In this document: piece by piece, positions 11,340-22,672 of the stretch | How the letters are laid out: each line of letters starts with the position of its first letter | How positions within the stretch are numbered: position 1 is the first letter of the stretch | Assembly (NCBI GenBank): GCA_035235625.1 | Contig: CP141147.1 | Location: 2,766,001-2,830,000, forward strand | Origin: Saururus chinensis | Taxonomy: Eukaryota > Streptophyta > Magnoliopsida > Piperales > Saururaceae | DNA: 64,000 bases | Direction of reading: 5' to 3' | Notes under the pieces: generated by a model | The model's input: the letters and a program-made list of their open reading frames with translations, nothing else | The model's database searches: none | What the model was told of the DNA's origin: nothing | Translations under genes and position numbers: made by a program

Positions 11340-12150
11340 TAAATATTCAAATAATCTCATTTGTTATAACAAAAACACTCCAAATTTCAACCATAGCACT
11401 CAAGCCCAGTGGCCAGACCAATGGCTGGTCATAAATCAGGGCGTGTATGTTATCAGCCTGCCACAGTCAAACTGAGGTGTGCAAATTTCCACGTACGTCT
11501 CTGGAGCTGGTGAATGCATTTCCAAAAAAGAAAAATTGTTTGAACGACACGAAGATTCACACGTCAAAACACTACTTCATCACCTTCACACTATTACTGT
11601 GTAGGGTCCACAAAAATGGGCCCTCATACATCAACGGTGTGAAGGTGTGAAGATTCCACGTCGACCAGGTTCCATCACCATTAATAGTCCATTTGTTCTT
11701 GAAGAGGAATGATAGTGAGATTGCATCCAGCCGATTAATAATATTTTTTTATACAAGAAACTTGTTTAAGTAATCATTTTTAAAGCTAGTAAGACTTTTT
11801 TTAGTGGAGCTGAGTAAGGAAGTAATAATATGAAGATTGCTTTAGTGATATTATATTTTATACTTACATTAATACTTATTTTTAGATATGTAGTAGTTTT
11901 TATTGAATTGTAAAACCCACAATTAAAAAAGAAAAAATAAATTTATAATATTTTTTTTAAGTACGCAACCATTTAAATTGAACTAAATATAGCTACTAAT
12001 ACGGAACAATTTCTTTTCACAAAATAAACCTATTAATGTTGGACGGGGAGTAGGTCAACAACCAATTTTATCATCTAAATACCAATTTACCAAAATGGCT
12101 GTAGAATACGAGAAACTTTTCGGTGTGCACGTACACCATCCTGGCTATGT
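11340..12150. repeat. Gene-proximal upstream region, duplicated at 21540-22310
   Basis: The sequence from about 11380 to 11700 matches 21590-21790 closely, including shared blocks around CAATGG, GGTCATAAAT, CGTGTATG and GGAAATTTCCACGT-type words. The similarity fades but remains visible to about 12110, where the duplicate stops near 22310. It is therefore the proximal promoter of the acyltransferase gene, retained in a second place without the gene. The 67-codon frame at 11447 is not conserved as coding sequence. Confidence 0.7.
11870..12050. mobile_element. Degenerate Stowaway-like MITE
   Basis: The right end (GGACGGGGAG followed by TA at 12051) and an internal stretch resembling GTAGTTTTTATTG match the better-preserved MITE at 14805-14974. 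The left terminus near 11870 is weak. It lies within the promoter region of the acyltransferase. Confidence 0.45.
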
Positions 12151-12313
12151 TTATCATTTACAAAATTGGGAAGACATCATGGCACCAAACTGTTGTACAT
12201 GCTGATGAGTCAGGCCTTTAGTGCTGCAATACACCTCGAATACAGTGATAAAAATGTCGAAAATATATTTTTGTTATTTTTTTTAACTTTAATTACAAAC
12301 ATATTATTTTTTA

Positions 12314-12323
12314 CTATATATAC
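12314..12323 (+). promoter_or_regulatory. Probable TATA box of the acyltransferase gene
   Basis: CTATATATAC lies 70-79 bp upstream of the ATG at 12393, a plausible spacing for a core promoter with a short leader. A TGCAG just before the start region (12381-12385) could be a splice acceptor of a leader intron, so the true transcription start is uncertain. Confidence 0.45.
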
Positions 12324-12392
12324 ATGTATACTCCCATGAATTCATCAACCCAAGATTTGCTGATTGAACTAACTGGTCTGTGCAGGAACAAT

Positions 12393-14552
12393 ATGGCCAA
12401 GGTCTCCATTGAGATCAAATCATCGACCATGGTGAGGCCGGCCAGTAAGACACCACAGGAGAGGCACTGGATCTCGGACTTGGACCTCATTGTGCCGGAG
12501 TTCCACACTCCCACCGTGTACATCTACCGCCAGCAGCCGGACAAGTCGTCCAACTTCTTCGACTCCAAGAGGCTCATGCAGGCGCTGGGGAAGGCCTTGG
12601 TTCCATTCTACCCTCTGGCCGGGAGGCTAGTTAGCGACGAGGATGGACGCACTGAGATTGACTGCAACGGCGAGGGGGCGCTGTTTGTGGAGGCGGAGGC
12701 TGCCGGCGATGTCGAGGACTTGGGCGACTTTGTGCTGTCGTGGGAGCTGATGAGCCTCATCCCCAAGGTTGATTACAGTGGGGGACTCTCCTCTTTCCCA
12801 TTGCTTGTGCTGCAGGTAGTATATTCACGTGATTAATCAACCTTTCCACCATTTTCAACTGATATTTCTATTTTTCTTGATCATTCTTTTAGATCTACTT
12901 TATAACTTTCCTATCAGCTTTCTTGTGACTTTGGCACCATAAAACTGGAGTTCAGTTACATATTACTAATACCCATTTCTAGGTCCAGATGCTGGAGATT
13001 GAAAATTGTTTGATGAGATAGTTTTATGGTTTTTTTCTTTCTTTCGTATTTTTTAACTTCTGTTCTTCTTAAAATGCTTTTCTTTGTTTCTCTGCTTTGT
13101 TGGAAAGAGAAACTATTGAACAAAGGGGAGAGCAAAATTGTGTGGATTAGGCATAAGGAGGAGTAAAAATTGATCGTTCTCAACACCCATTAGCGATAAA
13201 CACTTTTCAGTTTTTCAGAGTAAGCCTTTGGGAGCTTTTCAAGTTTCCCAGAGTTGGAGGATTCAACCGTGACACTTTTGGACAGATCATCCAAAAAGCC
13301 TAACGAACGGAGGAGAAAGAAACAGGCAACAAAGTGACAAATACAGGCAGGGAGACAAGTTAATGGCAGGCAGATAAGAAATTAACTTGTCCGAGAGCAT
13401 CTTGGGTTCTTTAAAAATAGTTACGGGGCCTTCAAATAGCACCTTTAAGAGTCTGGAGGGACTTCAATTCTGTCTAGGGCAGCCTGCCAACCATGAAAAT
13501 GTATATATGTTCCCTTAATTAGGCTTATGGTGTCTCTATTTAGACACTTCATAAATGGTACCCGGGTTGGAAGAGGATGTCATTTGGAAATAACATCCTG
13601 CGTTAAAGATGTTCACCGCATGCAATAGCAGCTCCTTCTTGGAAACATTTTTAAAATTGCCCACAAGAGTGAACCTACTTCCCTCCTGCTATTTCTCTTC
13701 TATTTTCTTTGAGTTGTACGCGTTAGATGGGACATACGGTGTTGATTTTGCTAATGTGAGTCTTATTTGTTTTTCCGATCTTACTAACAAAAAATATTTC
13801 TTCAGGTGACCTACTTAAAGTGTGGAGGAGTATCACTAGGCGTGGGTTTGCAACACTTTGTGGCGGATGGTTACAGTGCCCTCCACATGATCAACTACTG
13901 GTCCGATGTGTGCCGAGGCACAGACGAGCTCACCGTCATCCCTTTCATGGACCGGACCCTCCTGCAGCCTAGGCAGCCTCCAACCACGTCCTTCCCGCAT
14001 GTTGAGTACCATTTGCCCCCGCCCATTTGGCGGTGCACGTGTAGGGCCCGCCTCCTACCGGATTATCAAGATTCTAAGATCTACCTTGCCGTGGATGGCC
14101 GGGCCCGCCTCCGGCCGCCACTCCCGCGAGGCTACTTTGGCAATGCGCTCTTCACTGCAACGCCGATCGTCGCATCCGGCGACCTCATCAACCGACCTCT
14201 AGTGCAGGCGGCTAATGTGATACATGATGCATTGGCACATGTGGATAATGAGTACATGAAATCAGCCATTGACTACTTGGCCCTGCAGCCAGACCTCAAG
14301 CCCCTACGGCGTGGGGCACATTCTTACCGGTGCCCTAACTTGGGTGTGACAAGCTGGGCCAGGTTGCCGCTGTACGATGCCGACTTTGGGTGGGGCCGAC
14401 CAGTCTTCATGGGGCCAGGCCGGGTGGCCTATGAAGGCCTCTCTTATGTGCTGCCGAATCCCAAGGGGGATGGAAGCCTATGCTTGGCCATTTCTTTGTT
14501 AGAAGATGATATGGCTAGGTTCAAGGAGTTATTTTACAAATTCTATGAATAG
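12393..14552 (+). CDS. HCT: HCT-like BAHD acyltransferase, two exons, internal in-frame deletion
   Basis: The best match is hydroxycinnamoyl-CoA:shikimate hydroxycinnamoyltransferase, a cytosolic BAHD enzyme of lignin and chlorogenate biosynthesis that moves a p-coumaroyl group from CoA to shikimate or quinate. Exon 1 is 12393-12815 (141 codons, starting [16 protein letters not shown]). Exon 2 is 13806-14552 (248 codons plus TAG). The 990-bp intron has CAG/GTAGTA and TTCAG borders in phase 0 after LLVLQ, the conserved BAHD intron site. The active-site HxxxDG reads HFVADG (His158, Asp162) where the family usually has HHAADG. The structural DFGWG motif is at 334-338. Total length is 389 against about 430 for the family: after EYHLPPP the frame jumps straight to IWRC (codon at 14025), removing about 45-60 residues that normally link the two halves. 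There is no stop or frameshift. It may be a folded variant, but an inactive or decaying copy is more likely. The ATG at 12393 is preferred over one at 12324 because family similarity begins there. Confidence 0.85.
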
Positions 14553-14804
14553 TGATATTATACATGATATCTCAACAAAACAATGTCCAGAAATTAAATG
14601 CCCCATCGATATTGTTCTCAAATTATGGAAGAATGAGGGAGAATTAATTGAGTGGAGGACAAGAGTCATGTGTGTGATTTTTTATTTATTAATAATTGGT
14701 CAGGATATAAAATGCTTATAATTTTCTAGAAGAATCGAGTGCTACATATTTAGATTTAGAAAGACAGACTTAATTTATCAAAATCCCCTTTTTTAGAGTG
14801 CTAC

Positions 14805-14974
14805 TCCCTTTGTTTTATATTAATAGCTACATTTGAAAATATTGTAGTTTTTATTGGATGGTGAAACTCATATCTAAAATAAGGGAAAATACACTTAAAA
14901 TGAACAAAATGGAGCTATTAATTTTGAACAAACTTTTTTTGCTAAATAGAACTATTAGTGAGGGATGGAGGGAG
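14805..14974. mobile_element. Stowaway-type MITE downstream of the acyltransferase
   Basis: A 170-bp unit begins CTCCCTTTG and ends GGATGGAGGGAG, giving terminal inverted repeats of the Stowaway (Tc1/mariner) type. It is flanked by TA on both sides (14803-14804 and 14975-14976). The size and AT-rich interior are typical. It lies 250 bp past the stop codon and could fall in the 3' UTR or terminator region. Confidence 0.85.
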
Positions 14975-14976
14975 TA

Positions 14977-15530
14977 TTATATTTTTCTTGTTGAAAATAA
15001 TTTCATGCAAGTTGGATATTAATAACAACGGCTATTTCACATGCCATCAGAGCTAAGGATTTGGGTACAATTCTCATAGAGCAATTTTTTCTTATTTGTG
15101 TTCCAAGGCACATTTTCTCCATAGTCTTAGATTTCCAATCCCATGGAGTAGTCTTTTGGCATTTGTGTTCCAGGTCATATTTATCCTACCTTAGTTATGT
15201 TCACAGCATGGTGCAGGAAGTGTAGATATATATAAATGCCATAATGACTATTTCTTAACATCTTAAGCTAATCTATTGGGAAAATTATTATTTCACACTT
15301 AAATATTCTTCACTTTCTTAAAGTTGATAGTCACTCAAGTATGGGCCGGACTATTTGATTTATCAAAAATCCAGGTTCACAAGGAAAACAAAACTGATGA
15401 TTTGTATCTTGTTTATAAGGCACATCTGGGTAGAGGTGGCAAAGGGCTTGGCTCAGGCCCTCTATGTGGGCTAGGCCAGCCCGACACAGCCCAAAGAGTC
15501 TGATGTGTCAGACCTCTGGCCAAGCCAGCC
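14977..15530. other. Intergenic DNA, nothing identified
   Basis: AT-rich DNA without a recognisable gene. The last 90 bases (about 15440-15530) become GC-richer with repeated GGCC and CAGCC words and lead directly into the (TAA)n tract. Confidence 0.5.
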
Positions 15531-15693
<163 letters not shown>

Positions 15694-17130
15694 TAAAAAA
15701 AATTGTGTACTTAAGGTCGATTGATCAGCCCACATGCATGCCCCATTGGCCAGCCAAGCCAATAAGGCCTTATAGGCTTTGGGGCAGGACTTGACCGGGC
15801 CCTATGGAAACCCGAACCCTATCGTGAACTAGCTAGGCTCTTATGCCACCTGTCATGGGGTAGCGAAGCGGACTATCTGTGACACGTGTTGTGGCGCACA
15901 CATGTATGAAAGTGTTGTATATTAGGTGTGTATGTATTGTGATAATTGTCTTTAGTGTTGCACACCATGTATGCAAGTGTTGCGGGGGAAGGCCAACAAC
16001 GTTGTACAACATGTGTGCACAACGTTGTGCAGAAAGCACGCAACGATGCCCACACATAGTTGTCTATGTTGGGACGCATTGCCGACTAGCACATATTTAG
16101 ATTCTTAAGATGCCCCCTCCCCCCTAAATAGTGTTGGAGAGTTCTTAGGAGTGATTTCGGGCCGTTTGGCAAACTTTGAACGAACCATGCTCGTACAACC
16201 ACTTTGGCTACCACTCCAGCAGAATGGGAGAATTATCTTATGCTATATAGGGGGGGACATGGTGAGCTGAAATGACAAAGCTATTGGTATGATGTCTAGC
16301 CTTACAATCAGCTATTTCGGATAACAACAAAGGCTTGTTGCATTGCTAGCTATCATGCCAGGAGCCCCGTCCGCAGGGAGATGGGGCTCTTCGACCTATC
16401 GGGTGGTCGTCCGGCCTTATGGCCGTGTTAAAAACAAAGATCCTTACATGTACTTGGCCGAGATGGATCATTAATTCGGATGATCGAGTTTCCTAAGTTG
16501 GATCCATGAATCGCAGGGAGGTGTCCCCCTCTGGATAGCCCCCTTGGGAAATATCCCGACACGTTCGTAGTCTGCCTTGGGACGGGTTCGTTTCTTGGCT
16601 TCGCGGGCTAGACGCTTGGTCGAATGACATGAGGCCATGACCTTGACGAAGAATAGCTTACTCGCTTGGCTATTTGGCCTTGCAAGTGCTATATAGTAGG
16701 CATTTCTCGGGAACCTCTGTGATACACCTCTACATCTAAGTCAGTGCATGCCCACCTGTCAACCCAGCCACATCCCGTGCCCCATCTATTCATTAGGATG
16801 ACACTAGGCTACATTGTTAGGCACGTGCACACCTAGTCTGCCTATCTCCTACTCTTTTGGAAGGAGTTATAGCAATGAACAATGCAAGTATGGATGGAGA
16901 ACACTATGACAGTCTAATGCATATTGGCAAGGAAACTGATGACTAGTCGATCACAATTGATGAAATTATAGGTGTTTCCATCCTTGGCGCATTGCTGGAG
17001 GATGGACGGGTTCTAATTTTCAAATTTACCAATAGCCATCTCCTTCCAATTGTTCGCTGCAAAATCGTACATAACAACAAACCATGATACATCATGTACA
17101 ATCGAACATTATATTTAAATAGTCCAACAA
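15694..17130. other. Anonymous moderately GC-rich DNA
   Basis: No gene was recognised. Around 15880-16075 there are recurring TGTTG and CAACG words and small palindromes such as CAACGTTG (near 15997 and 16020), suggesting a decayed tandem or foldback repeat. The block 16330-16780 is GC-richer than its surroundings with no convincing long frame. It may be remnant retrotransposon DNA, but I cannot assign it. Confidence 0.35.
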
Positions 17131-17132
17131 TA

Positions 17133-17960
17133 CCTGTAATAGAAAAGTATTCAGAAAATGGGCACAAAAACATGGATTGCAGAAGATATGCAATGAAATA
17201 TGGCACCGAAAAACAATAGAGCCATAAGGATAAAAACATCCAAAATTGTTACTGAAAACTTATTATACAAAAGTTACAATGCATCGAAAACGTTCCGTGT
17301 AGAAGACAACATGCACCGAAATATGCCATTGAAAACAATAGATCTGTGAAGATAAAAGTATCCAAAAGTTGACACTGATAACATATCATGCAGAAATTAT
17401 AACACATCAAAAGCATTGCTTGCTGAAGACATGTACTAGAATATGACATCAAAAACATAAAAGCCGTGAAGATAAAGACAACCAAAATCTGATACTGAAA
17501 CCATTTCATGCAAAAGTTATAATGCATCGGAAACATTATTTGTAGAAGACAACATGCACCAAAATATGACATTGAAAACAATAAAGCCGTGAAGATAAAA
17601 ACACTTGAAATTTGTTACCAAATATATGTCATGCAAAGGTTATGATGCATCAAAAACATAATGTGCAAAAGACAACATGCACCAAACTATGATACTAAAA
17701 ACAATAGAGCCTTGAAAATAAAAATAAATTAAATTTGCTACTGAAAATTTATAATGCAGAATATTGTAATATACATCGGAAACATTGCATGCAGAAGACA
17801 ACATGGGCCAAAATTTGGCATTGAAAATAATAGGTCATGAAGATAACAACACTCAAAATTTGTTACCGATAACTTATAATGCAGAACATAATATGCATAA
17901 AAAATATTGAGTGCAAAAACAACATGCACCAAAATATGTAATGCACTTGACTTCATGCAT
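17133..17960. repeat. Minisatellite with about 122-bp period, about 7 units
   Basis: Units share an anchor reading roughly GCATCGGAAACAT, then GAAGACAACATGCACC, then a GAAAACAATAGAGCC-like segment. Anchors occur near 17280, 17403, 17523, 17645, 17772 and 17892, spaced 120-127 bp, with a weaker unit starting near 17155. Units differ at many positions, so the array is old. The open frames on the minus strand across it are repeat artefacts: the translated copies resemble each other and lack domain features. Confidence 0.85.
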
Positions 17961-18235
17961 CAAAATATGATTAAAAATGAAACAATTACTCGAAATAGGA
18001 CATAAAACAAGGACATTGAGAGCAAAAAATGTGGAATTAGTTTTAAAAATATTCTCAAAGATCTACCATCTCTCAGCCTGCTAGATCCAAGATGAATAAA
18101 TCATGGGAGGGGCAATTTAGGTGTTTTATTATATAATCTTAAAATAGGGGAAGAAAAGAGGGTTAGTTTTGAGATTTTTAATATACACTTCTTTAGCATT
18201 TATATATGCATAGTAAAAAAATTAATTTTCTCTCT

Positions 18236-19345
18236 CATGCACAAAATAAATATTCCCCTCATCTCTCTGGGTTTCACCACCTCCGCCACTGACTTTGTTG
18301 TCTCCCCCAAATGGTTTTGCTTCATCCGCCTTCATCTTCACCTCCTCCTCTACAATCGCTTCTCCTCCTCTACCACCACCACAACTACCACCACCACCTC
18401 CTCCTCCCCTTTGTCCTCCCTTCCTCATATCCTCCTCCTCCCCTTATCTCTTCCTCCTCATTTTTTTCTCCTAAGTTGCCTCCTCTTCCTCCTTCCTGAT
18501 GACAATATTGGTCACAAACTAGTCAGCAAAATTATTAAAAAATTAATTTTTCTCTACAGGCTCAAATCTTAAAAAATAAACCTATAAACATGTTAAACTA
18601 CTTAAATAATCTTTTTGTCACATTAACCCAAACCTCTTAATGGTAGTTGACAATCGACAAGTAGATTTACTATATTAAAGGGGATGTAAGACAATATTTT
18701 GAGTGGTAGTATCTCCCTTAGTATTTATAATCAATTATCTTAATAAACCAAATAGATAAACAAAAAAGTAAAATAAATTTTAAACATGCAACTATCTCGA
18801 CTGTCGATTGTCATGCATCAGTAAGAGGTTGTTATCACCGGAGAAGAAGATGGTCTCTGGTGCAAAATGATATAACAGCCTACAGTCGGGACAGTCGATA
18901 GTGTACAATCACATGTTTAAAACTTGCTTTATTTTTCTATTTAGCTGTTTGGTTTTTTGAGATAGTTCATTGTAAATACTAAGCAATATATTGTCACTCA
19001 GAACATTGTCTTAGGTCCCATTTACTACAACAAATATGCATGTCGACTGTTAACTATTGACTAACAATACAAGGATTGAATTAGCATTAGAAAAAAACTC
19101 TGAATTAGGTAAAAATAAAATGCACTCTTCGTTTTTAAGTAGTTTAACATGTTTATAAGATCATTTTTTAATATTTGAGCTTGTAGAGAAAAAAATTTAA
19201 TAGCTTCACCAACTATTTAATAACTGGTCTTGTATTCTACAAAGGAGGAAGAGGAGGCGACGAGGAGGAAAAGGGGAGGAGGAGGAGGAGAGAGAATAGT
19301 AGAGGAGAGAGAGGAAGAGGTAGGCAGGAGAAAGAATTACTGTTA
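18236..19345. repeat. Long imperfect inverted repeat (hairpin element), copy B
   Basis: This is the same hairpin as at 1-1030. The TC-rich left arm (about 18330-18500) pairs with the GA-rich right arm (about 19240-19330), and the centre is near 18845. Both arms survive, so a transcript through it could fold back over several hundred bases. Confidence 0.7.
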
Positions 19346-19966
19346 ACAAGAATTTATCCATTGAAAAATATATATTTTAATTTTTGAAGACATACATAAA
19401 AATATAATCTAAAGTAATTACCTAAGTATTATCATTTAAATAAATATTTACTATTTTGAAGGGGATGAAAAATATTTACCAAACAAGTACTCTTGCATTA
19501 GTCATTTTACCACATAATTGGCACCTGTTTTTTTTTATGTTAAAACAGGGAAGTTGTCACTTTGAGCAACTACTTCAATTAAATATATGTAATGCCCGTA
19601 TTTTTTCCAATTAAAACCTAATTAGAGGGTTTCTTCATAGATATTTATTGAGTGTATATCATTATATATCCTTCAATTAAAGGTAATGATTCGTCACCAT
19701 GCTCTTAAATTATATACTATGAGGGAATCTTATGTATTATAATAGGACCCTATATACATTAAGTGACGAAGTAATCCCCACTTGTTTAAATTTGTGTGTA
19801 ATGCTGATTTCGTCATTGGTAGTGAAGACTTCACGTAATATTCGCACATATTGGCAAGGTAGTGAGTGTTAGAATACATGTTGTAAATATTTTTCTCTCC
19901 CCTATAAAATGGTAAATTTTGATTTAAATAGTAATATTTTAGCAAATTTCCCTATAATTTATAACA

Positions 19967-19969
<3 letters not shown>

Positions 19970-20050
<81 letters not shown>
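19970..20050. repeat. (AT)n microsatellite
   Basis: A pure AT dinucleotide run of about 80 bp, the uninterrupted counterpart of the tract at 1776-2077. Confidence 0.95.
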
Positions 20051-20052
<2 letters not shown>

Positions 20053-21305
20053 AAAAAGAAAGTTATGGTGCAATAAATGAAAATTTATGTAGACATATGT
20101 GTACAACATATCATACTATAATTTGAAACAAATTGGTGTACTATAGAAGTTTCACATTATGAATTTTTTACTCATGTTTTATACCAATAATCCCTATTTT
20201 ACCCCTATTTGACCCATTCTAATCCCCCCAAAATTAAAGATATTAAAATCATAATTTATTTATTTTTACATTATTTTAATTTTATAATATTATATTTTAC
20301 ACTCAAACTTGGATTTACGCATTCTTAGTATTGTTAGAAAGCTCTCGACGAGCTCTATTAAATGAGATCCCACATGACTATATTTGCTCGAACCTTTTTG
20401 TATGCCCCATATATATAGTACACTTCTCAATAATAATTTTTTATAAATTATGTATATTTTTCCTATTCGAATTTTGTATACTTTTAATGCTCTTGAAAAC
20501 CCCGCAAAGAGTTCTATCAAATGACCTATCACTTAACTGGTCCCAAATATGAATAATGTGCTCCACAACAAAAAGTCTTTTGACACTATTGTCTTTGTTG
20601 ACCTATGACTTAATATTTAACATATAAAGTTTAGATTCATAGTTGTTTACTATAAGTGTATAATTATGAGTGCCAATTATGAGTGTATATGAGTCCCTAA
20701 ATATAGATTTTGTGTGTATAACTAATGATCATTATGATAATAAAAGTAATGTATTGTAATTATAGTACGCAAGGGAGAGCACTATTGAATACATAATTTA
20801 TTTCTAATTAATTTTATTCTATCTTATCTTATCTATATTTATACGTGTGATGCTTGTGCATTCTTGCTGATGAAAATTAAAGGCAAAAAAATTTAAAGCT
20901 AGGACTCAGACATGCCGAGTATGAAGCCGTGAATCAAACTAAGTCTAGTAAAATTTGTTTAGCTCTGGAGCTATGGTTATGCTTTTTTTCTTCTTTCGAC
21001 AAGATGTTCTATAGGTATATTTTTTACTATTTTTTTGGTGATTATTTTACTAAGTTTCTTGCTGATCTGGCAAAAATTAAAAAGAAATTGTCTATTTATT
21101 TTTGTTGTTGTCCTTTTTCCTAAGGCTTGTTTTAGCATTAACAATCCCGCTTATGGGACTATTAGGTACCATTCTAGGTTAAGTTTATAATTTATATTTT
21201 TAGAGCAAATTATGAAGAAAAGGATGGGAGGTCTATTATATAAAGTAAGATTGGTGATGCATGCCACAATTCATTGAACTTGGTTCGCAGTAAACATGCT
21301 TGAAC

Positions 21306-21539
21306 TTGTTTCATAGTGAACATATTTAGATAGTAATCCAGGTGAAACTATTGTGTAAAACATGGTTAAGAGAAGGAATAATAAGTTTATGATACTGGTT
21401 TTAAGTACCTAACTGTTTAAATTTAACAAAATAAAGTTATTAATATATATAGAATAAAGTATTTTTTAAATAGAGTTATTAATTTAAAATAAAAGGAATA
21501 TTATATATTTATTTTATATTAAAAATAAAATAAGAGATT
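21306..21539. other. Copy-B sequence with no counterpart in copy A
   Basis: AT-rich DNA that continues unit B where copy A carries the CACTA element and flanking DNA. No feature was recognised. Confidence 0.4.
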
Positions 21540-22310
21540 CAAATAAATTTTTATTTGTCATGAAAAAATCTTAATTTCAATTGTTGCACTGAAGCCGAGT
21601 GGCCAAACCAATGGCAGGTCATAAATAGGGGACGTGTATGGTACTAGCCTGCCGCACATGGCACACTCAAGCTGAGTTGTGGAAATTTCCACGTCTAGAG
21701 CAGGTGGTCCTCGTTTAAATTATTTCCCAAGAAAATGAGGCCGTGTCTAGTCCACATCGACCGGGTACCGCCGTCATTAATACTCATTAGTAGGTGTAGA
21801 GAATGATGTGAGATTGGGTCGAGCCAATTTTAATACTTTTTTATATAAGAAACTTGTTTTAATAATAATGTTTTAAAGCTTGTCAGTTTTTAATAGTAAG
21901 GGAGTATTAAAAAGAAAATTGTTGTGACATTATGTTTTGTACATCAATAATATATTATATCATCTAAACACGGTATATAAGTAGGGCTTATTTTTAAAAA
22001 TTTTACTAATTAATTATATTTAAATAATAAAATAATTTCTTGACATACAAAACTTAAAGTCCATGTAGCATCACTCTAATAATAATGATGGGGTGAGGGA
22101 CAGGAAACAACAATGCAACATAATCTATTTATGTGGACCTGAAACAACTACAAAATAGTAGTAATGAAATAGCCAGACGTAGTGAGCAGGCCACATTGGT
22201 TGGAGGCAAAGGAAAATCTCAGAAAGGGAATAAAACAGCGCGATTGCAAGATGTGATATTTTTTTAATATTGAACAATTTACCAAAATAGTTCTAGAATA
22301 TACTTAAATG
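21540..22310. repeat. Duplicate of the acyltransferase upstream region, gene absent
   Basis: Matches 11340-12150 best around 21590-21790. Similarity ends near 22310, before the point where the TATA box and start codon would lie. What follows is the third partial copy of the TC-rich unit, so the gene body is missing here. Confidence 0.65.
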
Positions 22311-22439
22311 TATAAATTATTATATATTTTTATGTAATAAAAAAATGGTTATTTTTGTATTATGAACCTCCACATATGTCATAAAAAATATCTAAAATAT
22401 TTATTTTTTCTTTTTAAACTTCACCAACTAATTATTTTC

Positions 22440-22672
22440 CTTTGTTAGTTGCTCTCAGTTCGACTATGCTATCTCTACCATTGACACTACCACCTTCGCC
22501 TTTTAACTCCGTTGCATGTGCCACCTTTGCTATCTACGCAACCAGCTATGCTTCATTCACATTTGCCTTCATCTTCACCTCTTCCTACAGCTTTGCCTTC
22601 TTCTCTTCCCCTCCTTCGCTACCACCACTACCTCTTCCTCGTATTCCTTCCCGCTCTTCCTCTCTCTCTCTT
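22440..22672. repeat. Unit C (third partial copy of the TC-rich hairpin arm), left piece
   Basis: TC-rich DNA resembling the start of units A and B (TTCATCTTCACCTC and CTACCACCAC words). It is interrupted at 22673 by the large LTR retrotransposon and resumes at 42748-42960. Confidence 0.6.

Larger units (their letters stand above)
18236..21305. repeat. Segmental duplication unit B
   Basis: A second copy of 1-5308 without the later insertions of copy A. The order is hairpin repeat, AT-rich block, (AT)n tract, a block with the TTACCCCTATTTGACCCAT-like stretch near 20200, and the end near 21305, which corresponds to the CACTA insertion point in copy A. Reading frames are short and not conserved between the copies, which argues against coding function. 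Confidence 0.75.

Noticed and set aside
12324..12392. Upstream in-frame ATG extending the acyltransferase by 23 residues
   Set aside because: The extension has no similarity to the family N-terminus and overlaps the region expected to be leader; the ATG at 12393 starts the conserved part.
17249..17956. Cys/Phe-rich frames resembling membrane proteins
   Set aside because: They are translations of the 122-bp minisatellite; repeated units give repeated pseudo-peptides.
17133..17960. Possible CRISPR-like array
   Set aside because: Unit size, gradual divergence and plant context fit a minisatellite; there are no short exact repeats with unique spacers.
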